From NCBI RefSeq assembly GCF_037976325.1, contig NZ_CP150265.1:6808501-6872500 (forward strand): 64,000 nt of DNA, read 5' to 3'. This document shows positions 46,151 to 55,360 of the stretch, one piece after another; within the stretch, counting starts at the first letter, position 1, and each line of letters opens with the position of its first letter. The position numbers and the translations under genes were made by a program. Source of the DNA: Paenibacillus sp. FSL K6-3182. Its GTDB lineage: Bacteria > Bacillota > Bacilli > Paenibacillales > Paenibacillaceae. The notes below the pieces were generated by a model. It worked only from the letters and a program-made list of their open reading frames with translations. It did no database searches and was not told where the DNA came from.

Positions 46151-46534
46151 ACTGTTCCTCCTAAATTTTTGCGAAGCAACGATCGCTCCGTAAGCATTTA
46201 CTTGTTTTCCGAAGCAGCAATCGCTTCGAAAGCTTGCTTGTACAACATGAACGTTTTTTTGACTTCTACCATCATACTACAAAAACCTACAGGGTTGAAG
46301 CCCTGAAGCCAATCCTAACAAAAACAGATTCACGCAAGCGGAGTATAAAACCCGCTCCTTTTTACTGCTTATGTTTCCGGTAAATATTAACTGCGCAATA
46401 CAACCCGCTTCGATTAAGTTAACAATGCTTATTAACTTAGCGAAAATGCTGGTTTCATCCCATAAATTAGACCTCTTATGAAAAAGACCGCAGCACCTCT
46501 AACTGAAGGGCGCTGCGGTCTTGTTCAAGTCGAA
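46151..46534. other. ppc leader region with direct repeats and a possible leader ORF
   Basis: Upstream of ppc lie two imperfect direct repeats of about 38 bp (around 46170-46245), each with a CGAAGC...GCTTCG-type inverted repeat. A 24-codon minus-strand frame (46198-46272, starting MVEVKKTF and ending ASENK) covers them. No strong ribosome site precedes it. It may be a leader peptide or chance. The left side holds the terminator of the next gene. Confidence 0.35.
46482..46524 (-). terminator. Terminator candidate upstream of ppc-distal side, after the choice-of-anchor gene
   Basis: AAGACCGCAGCGCC pairs with GGTGCTGCGGTCTTTTTC. The gene at 46535-51847 ends 11 bp to its right on the minus strand, and the hairpin lies directly downstream. 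Confidence 0.8.
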
Positions 46535-49500
46535 TTATGCCATTAATTGAATTAATTTCGCTAACATTTTTGCTGCTTCCTCACGGGTAGTCAAATCCTT
46601 CGGTGCAAAATAGCTGCCTGCCTTATTTGCATAAATCTTGCCGTTAATGATTCCCGCCTGCTGCACTGCAGCTGCTGCTTCCTTCGCAAACGCACCAATA
46701 GATGATGCATCTTCAAACGCTATAGCATTTGTTTGCACAGGCAAATCAAAATTCATGACATCAACGAACCTTGCAATCATAGCAACCATTTGCTCACGGC
46801 TAATATTGGCTTTAGGATTGAAGCTGCCATCTCCAGCGCCTCCGACAATTCCTTTTTCAGCCGCCCATGCTACCGCCCCTGCAAAGTAATCGGATGACTT
46901 CACGTCCGTAAAGCTTGATGACGTGTAATCGTCCAGTTGAGTGCCGGCAATTCTTGCAAGGATGAGTGTGAAATCAGCCCTTGACATGTTAGCCTTTGGA
47001 GCAAACTTTTGATTGCCCAAGCCGCCGATTATATCTCTGGAAGATAAGTAAAGGATAGAATCCTTCGCAAAGCTTGATGCAGTGTCCAAAAATGCCACAT
47101 AATTGTAGCCAACTCCGTAAGTAGAGAAATGGCTTACCGTAAACTGCAATTGACCTGTCGACTTATCGTACACGCTGTTAGGTACAATGCTAAGTTTGCC
47201 ATCATTTGCAATATAGTAGATGACTACTGCTTGGCTGTCTTCGTTTGCTTGAAGCGAATAAGGAATGCTAACCCGTGCTGTACCACCCTTCAGATCGGTA
47301 ATCGCTGTTTTTCCGCCAATCACATCAAATTCATACACAGGATGGCTGCCGATCGTTTCCTTAATCTCACTAGACAGCTTAGATACATCCGCTTTGTTGA
47401 CCGCTATGGAAAGCTCGCCATTTCCTGTCGCTGCTGCTAGTGTTCCAATAGCCTTAGCATCAAAGGATACGATTCCGAGCCCTGCATTAACATCCAGCGA
47501 CTTCAATCCCTTAGCTGCAAGCTTAGCGATAGCTTTTTCCTCAAACTTGATAGCCGTTGACTTGGTGTCTGTGTTAGCCGCCATTTTAAACTCAATGGAT
47601 GCCGGCTTGCCGTTTGATGCTTTATCTAATGCAGCTATTGCTGCATCCAATTGATTTACCGTTACCGTTGCCGTTGTCTTACCGCTGTTATCCGTTTCAG
47701 CTTTAAGCGTGCTTACTGCTTTTACGGTCTCGCCATTTACGATCGTCACTCCAGCATCTTCAGGTTTTGTAGAAGGTGCAGGCGTCGGCGATGGATTCGG
47801 TGTTGGCGATGGAGTTACGATATCACCTGAAGTAACCGTCACACTCGTCTCAGCGAGACCATATCCGTCAGCACTCGCTGCTGAAATGACCGCTGTTCCC
47901 GCTTTTAACGCTGTGACATATCCATTTGAATCTACGGTTGCCACAGCTGGATTAGAAGAAGTCCATATTGCAGCAGCTGAGCTTCCGCCTACAGGCTCGA
48001 CGGTTGCAACCAGCTTAGATGCAGCATCTCCAACTTTTAAGGAAAGGGAAGCTTTATCCATCGTTACTTTCGTTACATTCAGCTGATATACGCCTACCTT
48101 GCCGCCTACCTCGTAAGCAACCAAGAGTAAAGGCATTCCAGTTGGGCTAATGTTAGCCGGAATAAACTCCAAGCCTTCCGGGCCAGTATCTGTATCTAAG
48201 TTGTCCTTGCCTTGACTGTCTTTGAACACGCGAGTATTTGTATAATTAGCGAATGTCGCATGTGCAGGATCTGTTACATCATAGGTCATGAAACCACCGA
48301 TGCGCTCAAGACCAACGAATGCCAAAACCTTATTGCCAACCTTCCCCGTTTTAATATCTTCCGGTTCTGGTCCCTTCTTGCCGCTTCGATCGTCAATGGC
48401 TGTCTTACTGTTGCTTGTGTTAAAGAATGCTGGCAAGCGACTGCCCGTTATCGTTTCAAAATCGTTGCCGCTGTCATAGACCTGCTCCATCGAGTTCGCA
48501 TTCCAGATAGAGAAAGAACGTCCGCCATACATGTAAATGCCGTCATTGCCCATATCGCTTGCGACTTCAATACCATCATAAGCAGTCTTGCCATTTAGGA
48601 AAATCGCAGCCGCTGAAGTCGGATCAAGCTTACCTTTTAATGCACCTATCGTGCTGCCGTTTGTACGGTTCGGCCATTCCGTTACATCGCCTTCATTAGC
48701 TGTAAAAAGGTAAGTTTGACCGTTAATTGTATGAGATGCGATGCCGTCAGGCATGTACATCCCTTTAAACGGTACATTTTCCAGCTTAATCGCACCGTCT
48801 TTTAGAACGTCGAGAGAATTGCGCGGATCATTATAATCCTTTAATCCAAGTGCTTTTACAGACGTCACTTTGTTCGTTTCGATATCAATAATCGCAATTG
48901 CATTATTCTCTTGCAATGACACATAGGCTGTCTTGTTATCATCCGAAAGAGTGATATACTCAGGCTCCAGATCAGACACAGCGTCTGCTTTTGTTCCGCT
49001 CGATTTAATTTTCCCATCTGCCGGATCTACTTTGCCGCGAATATGAACACCATCCTCGATAACGGACGGATCATCGAAGAGTACATGGGTAACTTTGTTG
49101 CTTACTGTATTGACAATCGTTACGCTTCCTTTAGGATCATCTGCACCATTGCGCGGCTCCGCCTCATTCGCAGTAAGGATATACTTTCCATCAGCTGTTG
49201 ACTTAATCATATCCGGTTGTACACCAGCAGCATAGGCTGAGATTAAATTACCATCATAATCGAGTACGATGATTTTACCTGGCTTGAGTGGATCCGCCTC
49301 TTGTACCGCTACAGAAACACGCTTAGTTGTCGTATTAATATCTACACTAGTTAAATCACCGTATACAAAACCTTCAACCTCGGCCATCGGCTTAACAAGT
49401 ATCGTTTTTTCTTTACTTAGCGTTCCGTTCCCGCTTCCCAAGCTGACAATATCTAGGCTTGGCGGATCACCGGAGCCGTTAACCAAATAAAATTTGCCAT

Positions 49501-51847
49501 TGTCTTTGTTGAATTTCACGATCTCGGCAACGCCGCCTTCTTTATTGAATTGGCCTACTGAATATTGTCCGATTTTTGAAATATTGAACGTATCTTTAAT
49601 CTCAGCGGACGCTGGCTTTATGAGCATATCTGCAGCTGCGCTCGCTACAGCCAATCTAACTTCGCTGCCAAAAACTCCAATGGTTCCCGTAGCTTGTGCA
49701 TTGTCCCCAACTTCAACCTTCGGAAACGCTCCATTCACATAAAGCAGCATATTGTTATCAAGCTTAATCGTATTAGCCGTTTTGTCCACGGCAGTTACAT
49801 TGCCTGTAGTTGTCACTCTCCTGCCGTACATATCAGCTGTTACTGAATTAAGCTTATCTACGTTAAGCATAGACTTATCGAACGTATCTTCTGCCACTAA
49901 GCTAAAAATTTTATTGTTCAGCCTTGTTACCTGTAAGTTGCCTTTTACCCGCACTTCGCCGTCATGAAGACCAGCCGTCCCAGAAACGCGTACCTCTGCG
50001 CCTATCGGGATGGACGGGTCCATGCCTTCAACAGCAATTGCGCCCGTGAACGATTGTACATAACGCACTGCGTTTGCTTGGCTGTTATCCGATTTAACGG
50101 ACGGAGTTGTAACCAAACCTTCGACCGTTACCGCTTTGTCTGCTGTATTCTTCTGGAGTGAGCCGATAAGCTTCACAAAATCAGGAATGACATCAACGGT
50201 TCCTTCTGTTTTTCCACCTCGCGTTGGAGACGGATCCACTACTGCAAAATCAGCAGCATTGTTGTTGGAATCTTGGAAGTTAATGCGGCGCACGCCTTTA
50301 ACAGCCGCTGGCAGTGAAGCTCCATTCCCTACGGATGTGCCTTCGTGCAGTGAAGTCTGAACCGCACCGAAGCCTACCGCATCAACAACTGTCGAAGTGG
50401 CGTACACTCCTTGGAACAATTCCACCGTGCCATCCACATCAGACATGCCGATGGATTGCTCTTTCGTGCTTGCATATGCATCAGCCAGGTAAGGATCCCC
50501 GTAATTTTTGTCGCTCGTATTGCCCCATGTTGCTTCAAGGCGAACAAGGTAATAATCTTGAGGAGCAATGACCGCGCCTTCTTCAAAATCATAGCCTTGT
50601 ACCGTTGTAGCACCTTTATTGCTGTATCTTAAATGATATCCTGCAAGTGATATTGGCGAAGCAGTAGGATTGTAGAGCTCTACAAAATCGTACAGGTACG
50701 GAGATGCTGCTGGCGGAGTATCTTTATTAATTTTCCCGCCGCCGCCATATACTTCGTTAATTAGAACATGAGTTGCTGGCGCTATACTGGATTGAATGGT
50801 AAACGCAAACGACTTAACTATGCTAACTGGCGTCCCTGCCGTGCTGTCAGTCGCTGTAATCGTCACATTAGTATTTGCTACAGCCTTGGTCGGTGTCCCC
50901 GTTAAAGCACCATTTGGCGCAAGGCTAAGTCCTTCTGGCAAGCCAGTTGCAGTAAAGGTATATGGCGTGTTTCCACCAGTAGCCTGAATAACTGCGGAAT
51001 ATGGAGATCCAACAAAGCCATCAGCAAGAGACACTGTAGTAATGGCTAGCGGCTGGACAATACCCGGCCCCCATGCGCCGTCAGCACCGCTGCGAGGTAT
51101 TGCTGCTAGTAATGCATCGCCGGTAGCTAACTCATAATCGACTTGTTTGAAATCCGCTTTATTATTGTCTGTATCTAAGAAGTTGCTGCGGCGAATGGAC
51201 TTTTTCTTCGATGTGCCTTCTGCTGAGCCCGTAGGGAATGCAGTCTCATATCCGTCGATATTACTATCCTTATCATTGCTTCCTGTACCGACCATATCTA
51301 CATAGCCGTCTGGCTTAGTGTCAAAAGGATTAGGATCAGTCAGTAAAGTTTGATTGCTCATTAGAGCAACCTTCATCCCTTTGTTATTAAACAATCGCTC
51401 CCAAGTGAGATCGCCTTTTGCATAGAGATCTACCTTTGGTTTTTCAGCACCTGTAGAAGCTCCTGTTATAAGAAAAGAAGAATGCGCTTTAATCGTTCCG
51501 GTCAAATTAAGCTTTTCCCAAGCCTTAGTAGCACCTGTCGTTACACCTGGGAGCTGTTCCGCATATTGCAGCGACCAACCAGCAAGATTGACATCACTAT
51601 CCGTCGGGTTATAAAGCTCAATAAAACCGTGAGATAACAGTATTTCAGTATCCTGATTCAATCCACCGCCATATACTTGATTGATAACAATGTGCGGGGT
51701 GGCTAAATTATAGGAGTTGTCTATTGCGTAAGGCGTCCCAGACAATGGCAAACCAGCAGCCATGACAGGTCCGCCTGCCAGCACCATGCTGGCCGTAATT
51801 TCCGTAGCTAATAATAATGATATTAACCTTTTACTATAGATCTTCAA
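46535..51847 (-). CDS. Giant secreted lamin-tail / choice-of-anchor I / SLH protein
   Basis: A 1770-residue surface protein. A signal peptide (1-31) is followed by a lamin-tail domain (about 50-230), a putative Ig module (260-350, TGLPEGLSL), a second lamin-tail domain (355-530), an OB-like region (550-640), a choice-of-anchor I beta-propeller-type region (about 790-1260, with EPEDIKTG and TGPEGLEF segments), a BIG2 Ig-like domain (1262-1335), a Thr/Pro-rich linker, a further unique domain, and three SLH domains (about 1580-1770). Such proteins are often linked to extracellular nucleotide or phosphate metabolism, but no catalytic site is certain here. It is probably S-layer anchored. Confidence 0.85.
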   Translation of the reverse strand: MKIYSKRLISLLLATEITASMVLAGGPVMAAGLPLSGTPYAIDNSYNLATPHIVINQVYGGGLNQDTEILLSHGFIELYNPTDSDVNLAGWSLQYAEQLPGVTTGATKAWEKLNLTGTIKAHSSFLITGASTGAEKPKVDLYAKGDLTWERLFNNKGMKVALMSNQTLLTDPNPFDTKPDGYVDMVGTGSNDKDSNIDGYETAFPTGSAEGTSKKKSIRRSNFLDTDNNKADFKQVDYELATGDALLAAIPRSGADGAWGPGIVQPLAITTVSLADGFVGSPYSAVIQATGGNTPYTFTATGLPEGLSLAPNGALTGTPTKAVANTNVTITATDSTAGTPVSIVKSFAFTIQSSIAPATHVLINEVYGGGGKINKDTPPAASPYLYDFVELYNPTASPISLAGYHLRYSNKGATTVQGYDFEEGAVIAPQDYYLVRLEATWGNTSDKNYGDPYLADAYASTKEQSIGMSDVDGTVELFQGVYATSTVVDAVGFGAVQTSLHEGTSVGNGASLPAAVKGVRRINFQDSNNNAADFAVVDPSPTRGGKTEGTVDVIPDFVKLIGSLQKNTADKAVTVEGLVTTPSVKSDNSQANAVRYVQSFTGAIAVEGMDPSIPIGAEVRVSGTAGLHDGEVRVKGNLQVTRLNNKIFSLVAEDTFDKSMLNVDKLNSVTADMYGRRVTTTGNVTAVDKTANTIKLDNNMLLYVNGAFPKVEVGDNAQATGTIGVFGSEVRLAVASAAADMLIKPASAEIKDTFNISKIGQYSVGQFNKEGGVAEIVKFNKDNGKFYLVNGSGDPPSLDIVSLGSGNGTLSKEKTILVKPMAEVEGFVYGDLTSVDINTTTKRVSVAVQEADPLKPGKIIVLDYDGNLISAYAAGVQPDMIKSTADGKYILTANEAEPRNGADDPKGSVTIVNTVSNKVTHVLFDDPSVIEDGVHIRGKVDPADGKIKSSGTKADAVSDLEPEYITLSDDNKTAYVSLQENNAIAIIDIETNKVTSVKALGLKDYNDPRNSLDVLKDGAIKLENVPFKGMYMPDGIASHTINGQTYLFTANEGDVTEWPNRTNGSTIGALKGKLDPTSAAAIFLNGKTAYDGIEVASDMGNDGIYMYGGRSFSIWNANSMEQVYDSGNDFETITGSRLPAFFNTSNSKTAIDDRSGKKGPEPEDIKTGKVGNKVLAFVGLERIGGFMTYDVTDPAHATFANYTNTRVFKDSQGKDNLDTDTGPEGLEFIPANISPTGMPLLLVAYEVGGKVGVYQLNVTKVTMDKASLSLKVGDAASKLVATVEPVGGSSAAAIWTSSNPAVATVDSNGYVTALKAGTAVISAASADGYGLAETSVTVTSGDIVTPSPTPNPSPTPAPSTKPEDAGVTIVNGETVKAVSTLKAETDNSGKTTATVTVNQLDAAIAALDKASNGKPASIEFKMAANTDTKSTAIKFEEKAIAKLAAKGLKSLDVNAGLGIVSFDAKAIGTLAAATGNGELSIAVNKADVSKLSSEIKETIGSHPVYEFDVIGGKTAITDLKGGTARVSIPYSLQANEDSQAVVIYYIANDGKLSIVPNSVYDKSTGQLQFTVSHFSTYGVGYNYVAFLDTASSFAKDSILYLSSRDIIGGLGNQKFAPKANMSRADFTLILARIAGTQLDDYTSSSFTDVKSSDYFAGAVAWAAEKGIVGGAGDGSFNPKANISREQMVAMIARFVDVMNFDLPVQTNAIAFEDASSIGAFAKEAAAAVQQAGIINGKIYANKAGSYFAPKDLTTREEAAKMLAKLIQLMA

Positions 51848-51934
51848 GTTTCACTCACTCCCATATCTATTATGTTAACTAGAATTGTAGAGAGTATTTA
51901 TTTCATAATGATTAATGTTCCATGAAGCTTTTGT

Positions 51935-52165
51935 AAAGCGCTTGGTTTTTGGTGGGGGGGTGGTTTTTGGTAAAGCGTATGGTTACTGGTGGAGTGTTTA
52001 GTTATTGGTAGAGCGTATGGTTATTGGTGGAGTGTTTGGTTCTTGGTAAATCTAGATAAAACGTTTGATAAAACGCATTGTAACTACTTGATTAAACACT
52101 TGGTAAACCAGTTGATTAAGTGCTTAGTAAGCATTTGATAAAATACTTGATAATCCATTCCAAAC
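51935..52165. repeat. Degenerate short tandem repeats
   Basis: A run of about 20-bp units of the type GCGTATGGTTATTGGTGGA and GTGTTTGGTTCTTGGTAAA decays into TTGATAAAACACTTGATAA-like units. It is T/G-biased, noncoding, and lies upstream of the large SLH gene. Confidence 0.6.
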
Positions 52166-52239
52166 CTCGTCAAAGCACATGTTTTACTTTTTTAGTGTAT
52201 GGGCAAACTAAACAGCCCACTGAGAGCTTCCAGACGGGA

Positions 52240-53150
52240 TGTTTTGTTTGATATGTTTATTTATCTTTACACATATGATATTTTCGTCACTCAACATCGG
52301 AATCTACTGTTACGTTTTTCATGGTTAACCTTTAACCCTAACGGACTTGAAATCCGCTATTTCGAGAATTCAAGCTCATTACGTGGATCTAACGGACATA
52401 GGATGCGTTAATAGCTCAAAAAGTAGCCAAATTAAGCATCCTGAAACTAAATAAGAGATCCTATGTCCGTTAGTTCTACAAAAGGACGGAATTTCGGCAA
52501 ATAAGGTATCTCATGTCCGTTAATTCTACATAAGGTTGGCAGCACCACTTATAAGACATCTGGTTTCTGTTTGATACGCTTATTTATGTTTACACAAATA
52601 ATATTTTCGAATCAATATTGGAGTCTGCTCATGCGCTGTTCATGTTCAGCCCTAACGGACATGAAATCCGCTATTTCGAGAATTTAAGCTCGTTACGTGG
52701 ATCTAACGGACATAGGATGCGTTAATAGCTCGAAAAGTAGCCTAATCAAGCATTCTGAAGCTAAATAAGAGATCCTATGTCCGTTAGTTCTCTAAAAAGA
52801 CCGAATTTCAGCAAATAAGGTATCTCATGTCCGTTAATTCAACACAAGGTTGGAATCGTCGCTTATAAAGTATCCGGCTTCTGTATGGATGCATTTATTT
52901 ATGTTTACATAAATAACATTTTCGGTCCAACATTGGAGTCTGCTCTTGTGCTGTTCATGTTCAGTCCTAACGGACATGAAATCCGCTATTTCGAGAATTT
53001 AAGCTCGTTACGTGGATCTAACGGACATAGGATGCGTTAATAGCTCGAAAAGTAGCCTAATCAAGCATTCTGAAGCTAAATAAGAGATCCTATGTCCGTT
53101 AGTTCTCTAAAAGGATGGAATTTCGGCAAATAAGGTATCTCATGTCCGTT
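52240..53150. repeat. Three tandem ~314-bp noncoding units with paired inverted motifs
   Basis: Three copies with starts of the core motif at about 52339, 52652 and 52966, a spacing of 313-314 bp. Each contains two forward copies of TAACGGACAT (followed by GAAATCCGCTATTT or AGGATGCG) and two reverse copies (ATCCTATGTCCGTTAG and TATCTCATGTCCGTT). CTAACGGACATAGGAT and ATCCTATGTCCGTTAG form a perfect 16-bp inverted pair about 50 bp apart. Copies 2 and 3 are nearly identical; copy 1 is more diverged. No ORF spans them. Confidence 0.85.
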
Positions 53151-53345
53151 TCAGCTCTTACTTGGAAGTTTTAATTGTAGAGAACCCTCGCAATTAGCTA
53201 AGAATACGTGCGCCTGCACCAATCCATCAAAACCACACTTTAAACCTTCAACTTCCGCATTAGGTGCTTAGATGTATATGCTACCTTCTAATACATGATA
53301 GTTAAACTCTATTTTCCATTACCACTCAGCAGCCAGTCTATTCCG

Positions 53346-53543
53346 TCATAACTTTCTATTGTCCGTTCGGTTATCCATTCCCTGAACAGTGTGATTAATG
53401 ATTCCTATATGTTTATTTTCAGCAAAATAACTGTAAAGGTATTCTATGATTTCTCGAGCTTCTACATCAATAATATAATTTTTTGTACTTCGTTGATTTA
53501 GCACATTATTCTTAAGCTTTTTATATAAATTACTTTGCTGCAT
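53346..53543 (-). CDS. Possible small protein (65 aa), unknown
   Basis: An open frame of 65 residues (MQQSNLYKKLKNN at the start) in AT-rich DNA. No ribosome binding site is visible, and no family is recognised. The composition is protein-like, but it may be a fragment or chance. Confidence 0.25.
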   Translation of the reverse strand: MQQSNLYKKLKNNVLNQRSTKNYIIDVEAREIIEYLYSYFAENKHIGIINHTVQGMDNRTDNRKL

Positions 53544-53698
53544 AAATAGCGCTTCTAAACCTATCCGTTAGACATTTTTAATCATAACTTGATATTTCAA
53601 GAATAGGTTTAAATGTTTTAGGTTCACTGTCTTTGAAACTTAGATTAATGCTTTGCGTAGAAATATTTGTAAATAAAGAAAGAATGAGGTCATTACGA

Positions 53699-53881
53699 AT
53701 GAAAAAAACATTCCTATATGCACCAATCATTCTTGTGGCTCTGTTTTTTCTTAGCATGAATGAAGCAGGAGACGAGCTACATTGGAAAAAAATTGTAGAG
53801 AAGATTTTAGTTTTGGGCTCTGCATTTGGGGTCTTATATTTAATTAATTGGCTGACCAAAAATAAGCTTTATGTTTATTAG
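53699..53881 (+). CDS. Small membrane protein (60 aa), unknown
   Basis: A 60-residue protein with two hydrophobic helices (FLYAPIILVALFFLSM and ILVLGSAFGVLYLINWL) joined by a short charged loop. The ATG at 53699 follows GAGG at 9 bp; the frame runs open further upstream without a better site. A minus-strand frame overlaps it but has no ribosome site. Function unknown; the two-helix topology suggests a membrane peptide. Confidence 0.55.
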   Translation: MKKTFLYAPIILVALFFLSMNEAGDELHWKKIVEKILVLGSAFGVLYLINWLTKNKLYVY

Positions 53882-53970
53882 AATTCAAACGTGGACACTA
53901 TCGAATCGATACATTTAAGTGTAACTATATTTCTCCAATTCACCTAATGCCAATAAAGGAGAATGATTTA

Positions 53971-54093
53971 ATGAGGCGCAGAACTCGTAATAATAAGGTT
54001 GATACTTTCTTTTACAGATTGGAAGTATTTTTTGAAGTATGGATATACCTCCCTCGGCTAATTTTCCGACTATACAAATGGATATTTGATTAG
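53971..54093 (+). CDS. Small basic-aromatic protein (40 aa), unknown
   Basis: An ATG preceded by AAAGGAG at 9 bp opens a 40-codon frame: a basic start (MRRRTRNNK) followed by an amphipathic, aromatic-rich segment (FFEVWIYLPRLIFRLYKW) ending IFD. The good ribosome site and amphipathic pattern support a real small membrane-associated protein. No function is known to me. Confidence 0.5.
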   Translation: MRRRTRNNKVDTFFYRLEVFFEVWIYLPRLIFRLYKWIFD

Positions 54094-54248
54094 CTTACAT
54101 ACACTTGTTTAGTACAGGGAGTCTCTAAGACGCTTCCGACTAGAATGAAATAAATGTTATGTAAGACCTGGTAAGGCGGTACTAAGCGATATGTCTTTCA
54201 TGGTGAGAAGGTGTGAATTACTATCCGCCCCTCCCCTCTATGGGCTAG

Positions 54249-54488
54249 AGAAGGTTTCTAAGCAAGCGAGAGCTCACTAATACCCGTTTGTATGATCTAT
54301 GGCATAAAACGGCGAAGCTACTGCGAGAGAGCGGTTCAGAACTCAAACAAATAGAAGAATGGTTGCTTCATTCATGCGAAGATCAGAAGATCAGAACTAC
54401 AGCAGATATTTATATGCATGCTTCTGAAATAACCAGCAGAGAGGCTTCTGATCGGTTAGTATATCTTAACCCTCAAACAGTTAGTTAA
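54249..54488 (+). pseudogene. Tyrosine recombinase (integrase) C-terminal remnant
   Basis: The open stretch contains LYDLWHKTAKLLRESG, LKQIEEWLLHS and TADIYMHASEITSREASDRL, which resemble the C-terminal end of phage-type integrases (the GH-S-TT-YxH region with the tyrosine). The rest of the enzyme is missing, and a TAG at 54246 closes the frame. It lies beside the 3' end of a tRNA-Gly gene, a common integration site. Confidence 0.6.
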
Positions 54489-54552
54489 AATTTCGCACCA
54501 TCTTCTGCACCATATTAGGTGCAAGAGGCACTTTTATTGCAATATATAAAAA

Positions 54553-54584
54553 CAAAAAAAAGCCTTGCTGCGCAAGGCTTTCGG
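54553..54584 (-). terminator. Terminator of the four-tRNA group
   Basis: AAAGCCTTGCGCAGCAAGGCTTTTTTTTG on the minus strand is a perfect hairpin with a T-run, 12 bp after tRNA-Gly(TCC). Confidence 0.85.
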
Positions 54585-54595
54585 GTTTAAATAGT

Positions 54596-54669
54596 TGGAG
54601 CGGGTGATGGGAATCGAACCCACGCTATTAGCTTGGAAGGCTAAAGTTCTACCATTGAACTACACCCGC
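54596..54669 (-). tRNA. tRNA-Gly (anticodon TCC)
   Basis: Cloverleaf with acceptor GCGGGTG/CACCCGC, anticodon loop CTTCCAA and an encoded CCA end. Confidence 0.95.
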
Positions 54670-54681
54670 AAAAAAAGATTA

Positions 54682-54758
54682 TGGTCGGGACGACACGATT
54701 TGAACATGCGACCCCCTGGTCCCAAACCAGGTGCTCTACCAAGCTGAGCTACGTCCCG
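54682..54758 (-). tRNA. tRNA-Pro (anticodon TGG)
   Basis: Acceptor CGGGACG/CGTCCCG, anticodon stem CCTGG/CCAGG with loop TTTGGGA, T-loop GTTCAAATC (a weaker arm), CCA encoded. Confidence 0.92.
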
Positions 54759-54792
54759 AAGTGTAAATGAATTGCGTCTAATGTTGGGAAAA

Positions 54793-54869
54793 TGGCGCGG
54801 CCTAAGAGATTCGAACTCCTGGCCTTTTGATTCGTAGTCAAACGCTCTATCCAGCTGAGCTAAGGCCGC
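54793..54869 (-). tRNA. tRNA-Arg (anticodon ACG)
   Basis: Acceptor GCGGCCT/AGGCCGC, anticodon arm TTTGA-CTACGAA-TCAAA, CCA encoded. Confidence 0.95.
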
Positions 54870-54877
54870 ACAATTTA

Positions 54878-54952
54878 TGGAGCGGAAGACGGGAATCGAA
54901 CCCGCGACCCTCGCCTTGGCAAGGCGATGCTCTACCGCTGAGCCACTTCCGC
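54878..54952 (-). tRNA. tRNA-Gly (anticodon GCC)
   Basis: Acceptor GCGGAAG/CTTCCGC, anticodon arm TCGCC-TTGCCAA-GGCGA, CCA encoded. Confidence 0.95.
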
Positions 54953-55360
54953 ATGTATTTCTGTCGGCCGTTCGTTTCGTTTATCATCGCGGCGACAAGT
55001 AATAATATATCACCCCTGAAAACAAAAAGCAACTGTTTTTTGAAAAAAGTTTTAAATTATTTTAAATCCCTTAAAATACATTGTTCTAAAATGGCCGAAA
55101 AGCCTTATATAGCGCGGAAATATGTGCTTTTAGACTTCATAAATCCAATCATAAAAATCAGCTTAAATGACGTTGCACCTTACTCCATTTACTCCTTCCG
55201 ATTGTTCAGCTCTAATGGATAACATTTTATAAATAACGAATATAATTGGTCACTTCCCTCCCACTCGCTTCTAAGCTCAATATACTACACATGGCTTATC
55301 TAAAAGAACAAAAAACCGCATTTCCATAGGAAACGCGGTTTACAGCATTAATATTAGTTC
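54953..55360. other. Intergenic region
   Basis: AT-rich, with the upstream region of the tRNA group and, at the right, the ABC-gene terminator. No gene was seen. Confidence 0.4.
55308..55343 (-). terminator. Terminator after the siderophore-type ABC ATPase
   Basis: AAACCGCGTTTCC pairs with GGAAATGCGGTTTTTT, with a T-run on the minus strand. Confidence 0.75.

Noticed and set aside
52199..52411. Plus-strand frame of 70 codons
   Set aside because: It falls within the first copy of the 314-bp noncoding repeat and is not kept open in the other copies.
52240..53150. CRISPR array
   Set aside because: The repeat units are about 314 bp with internal inverted motifs, not 25-40 bp repeats with unique spacers, and no cas gene is near.
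53578..53859. Minus-strand frame of 93 codons
   Set aside because: It overlaps the 60-residue membrane protein, which has a better start. No ribosome site is present.
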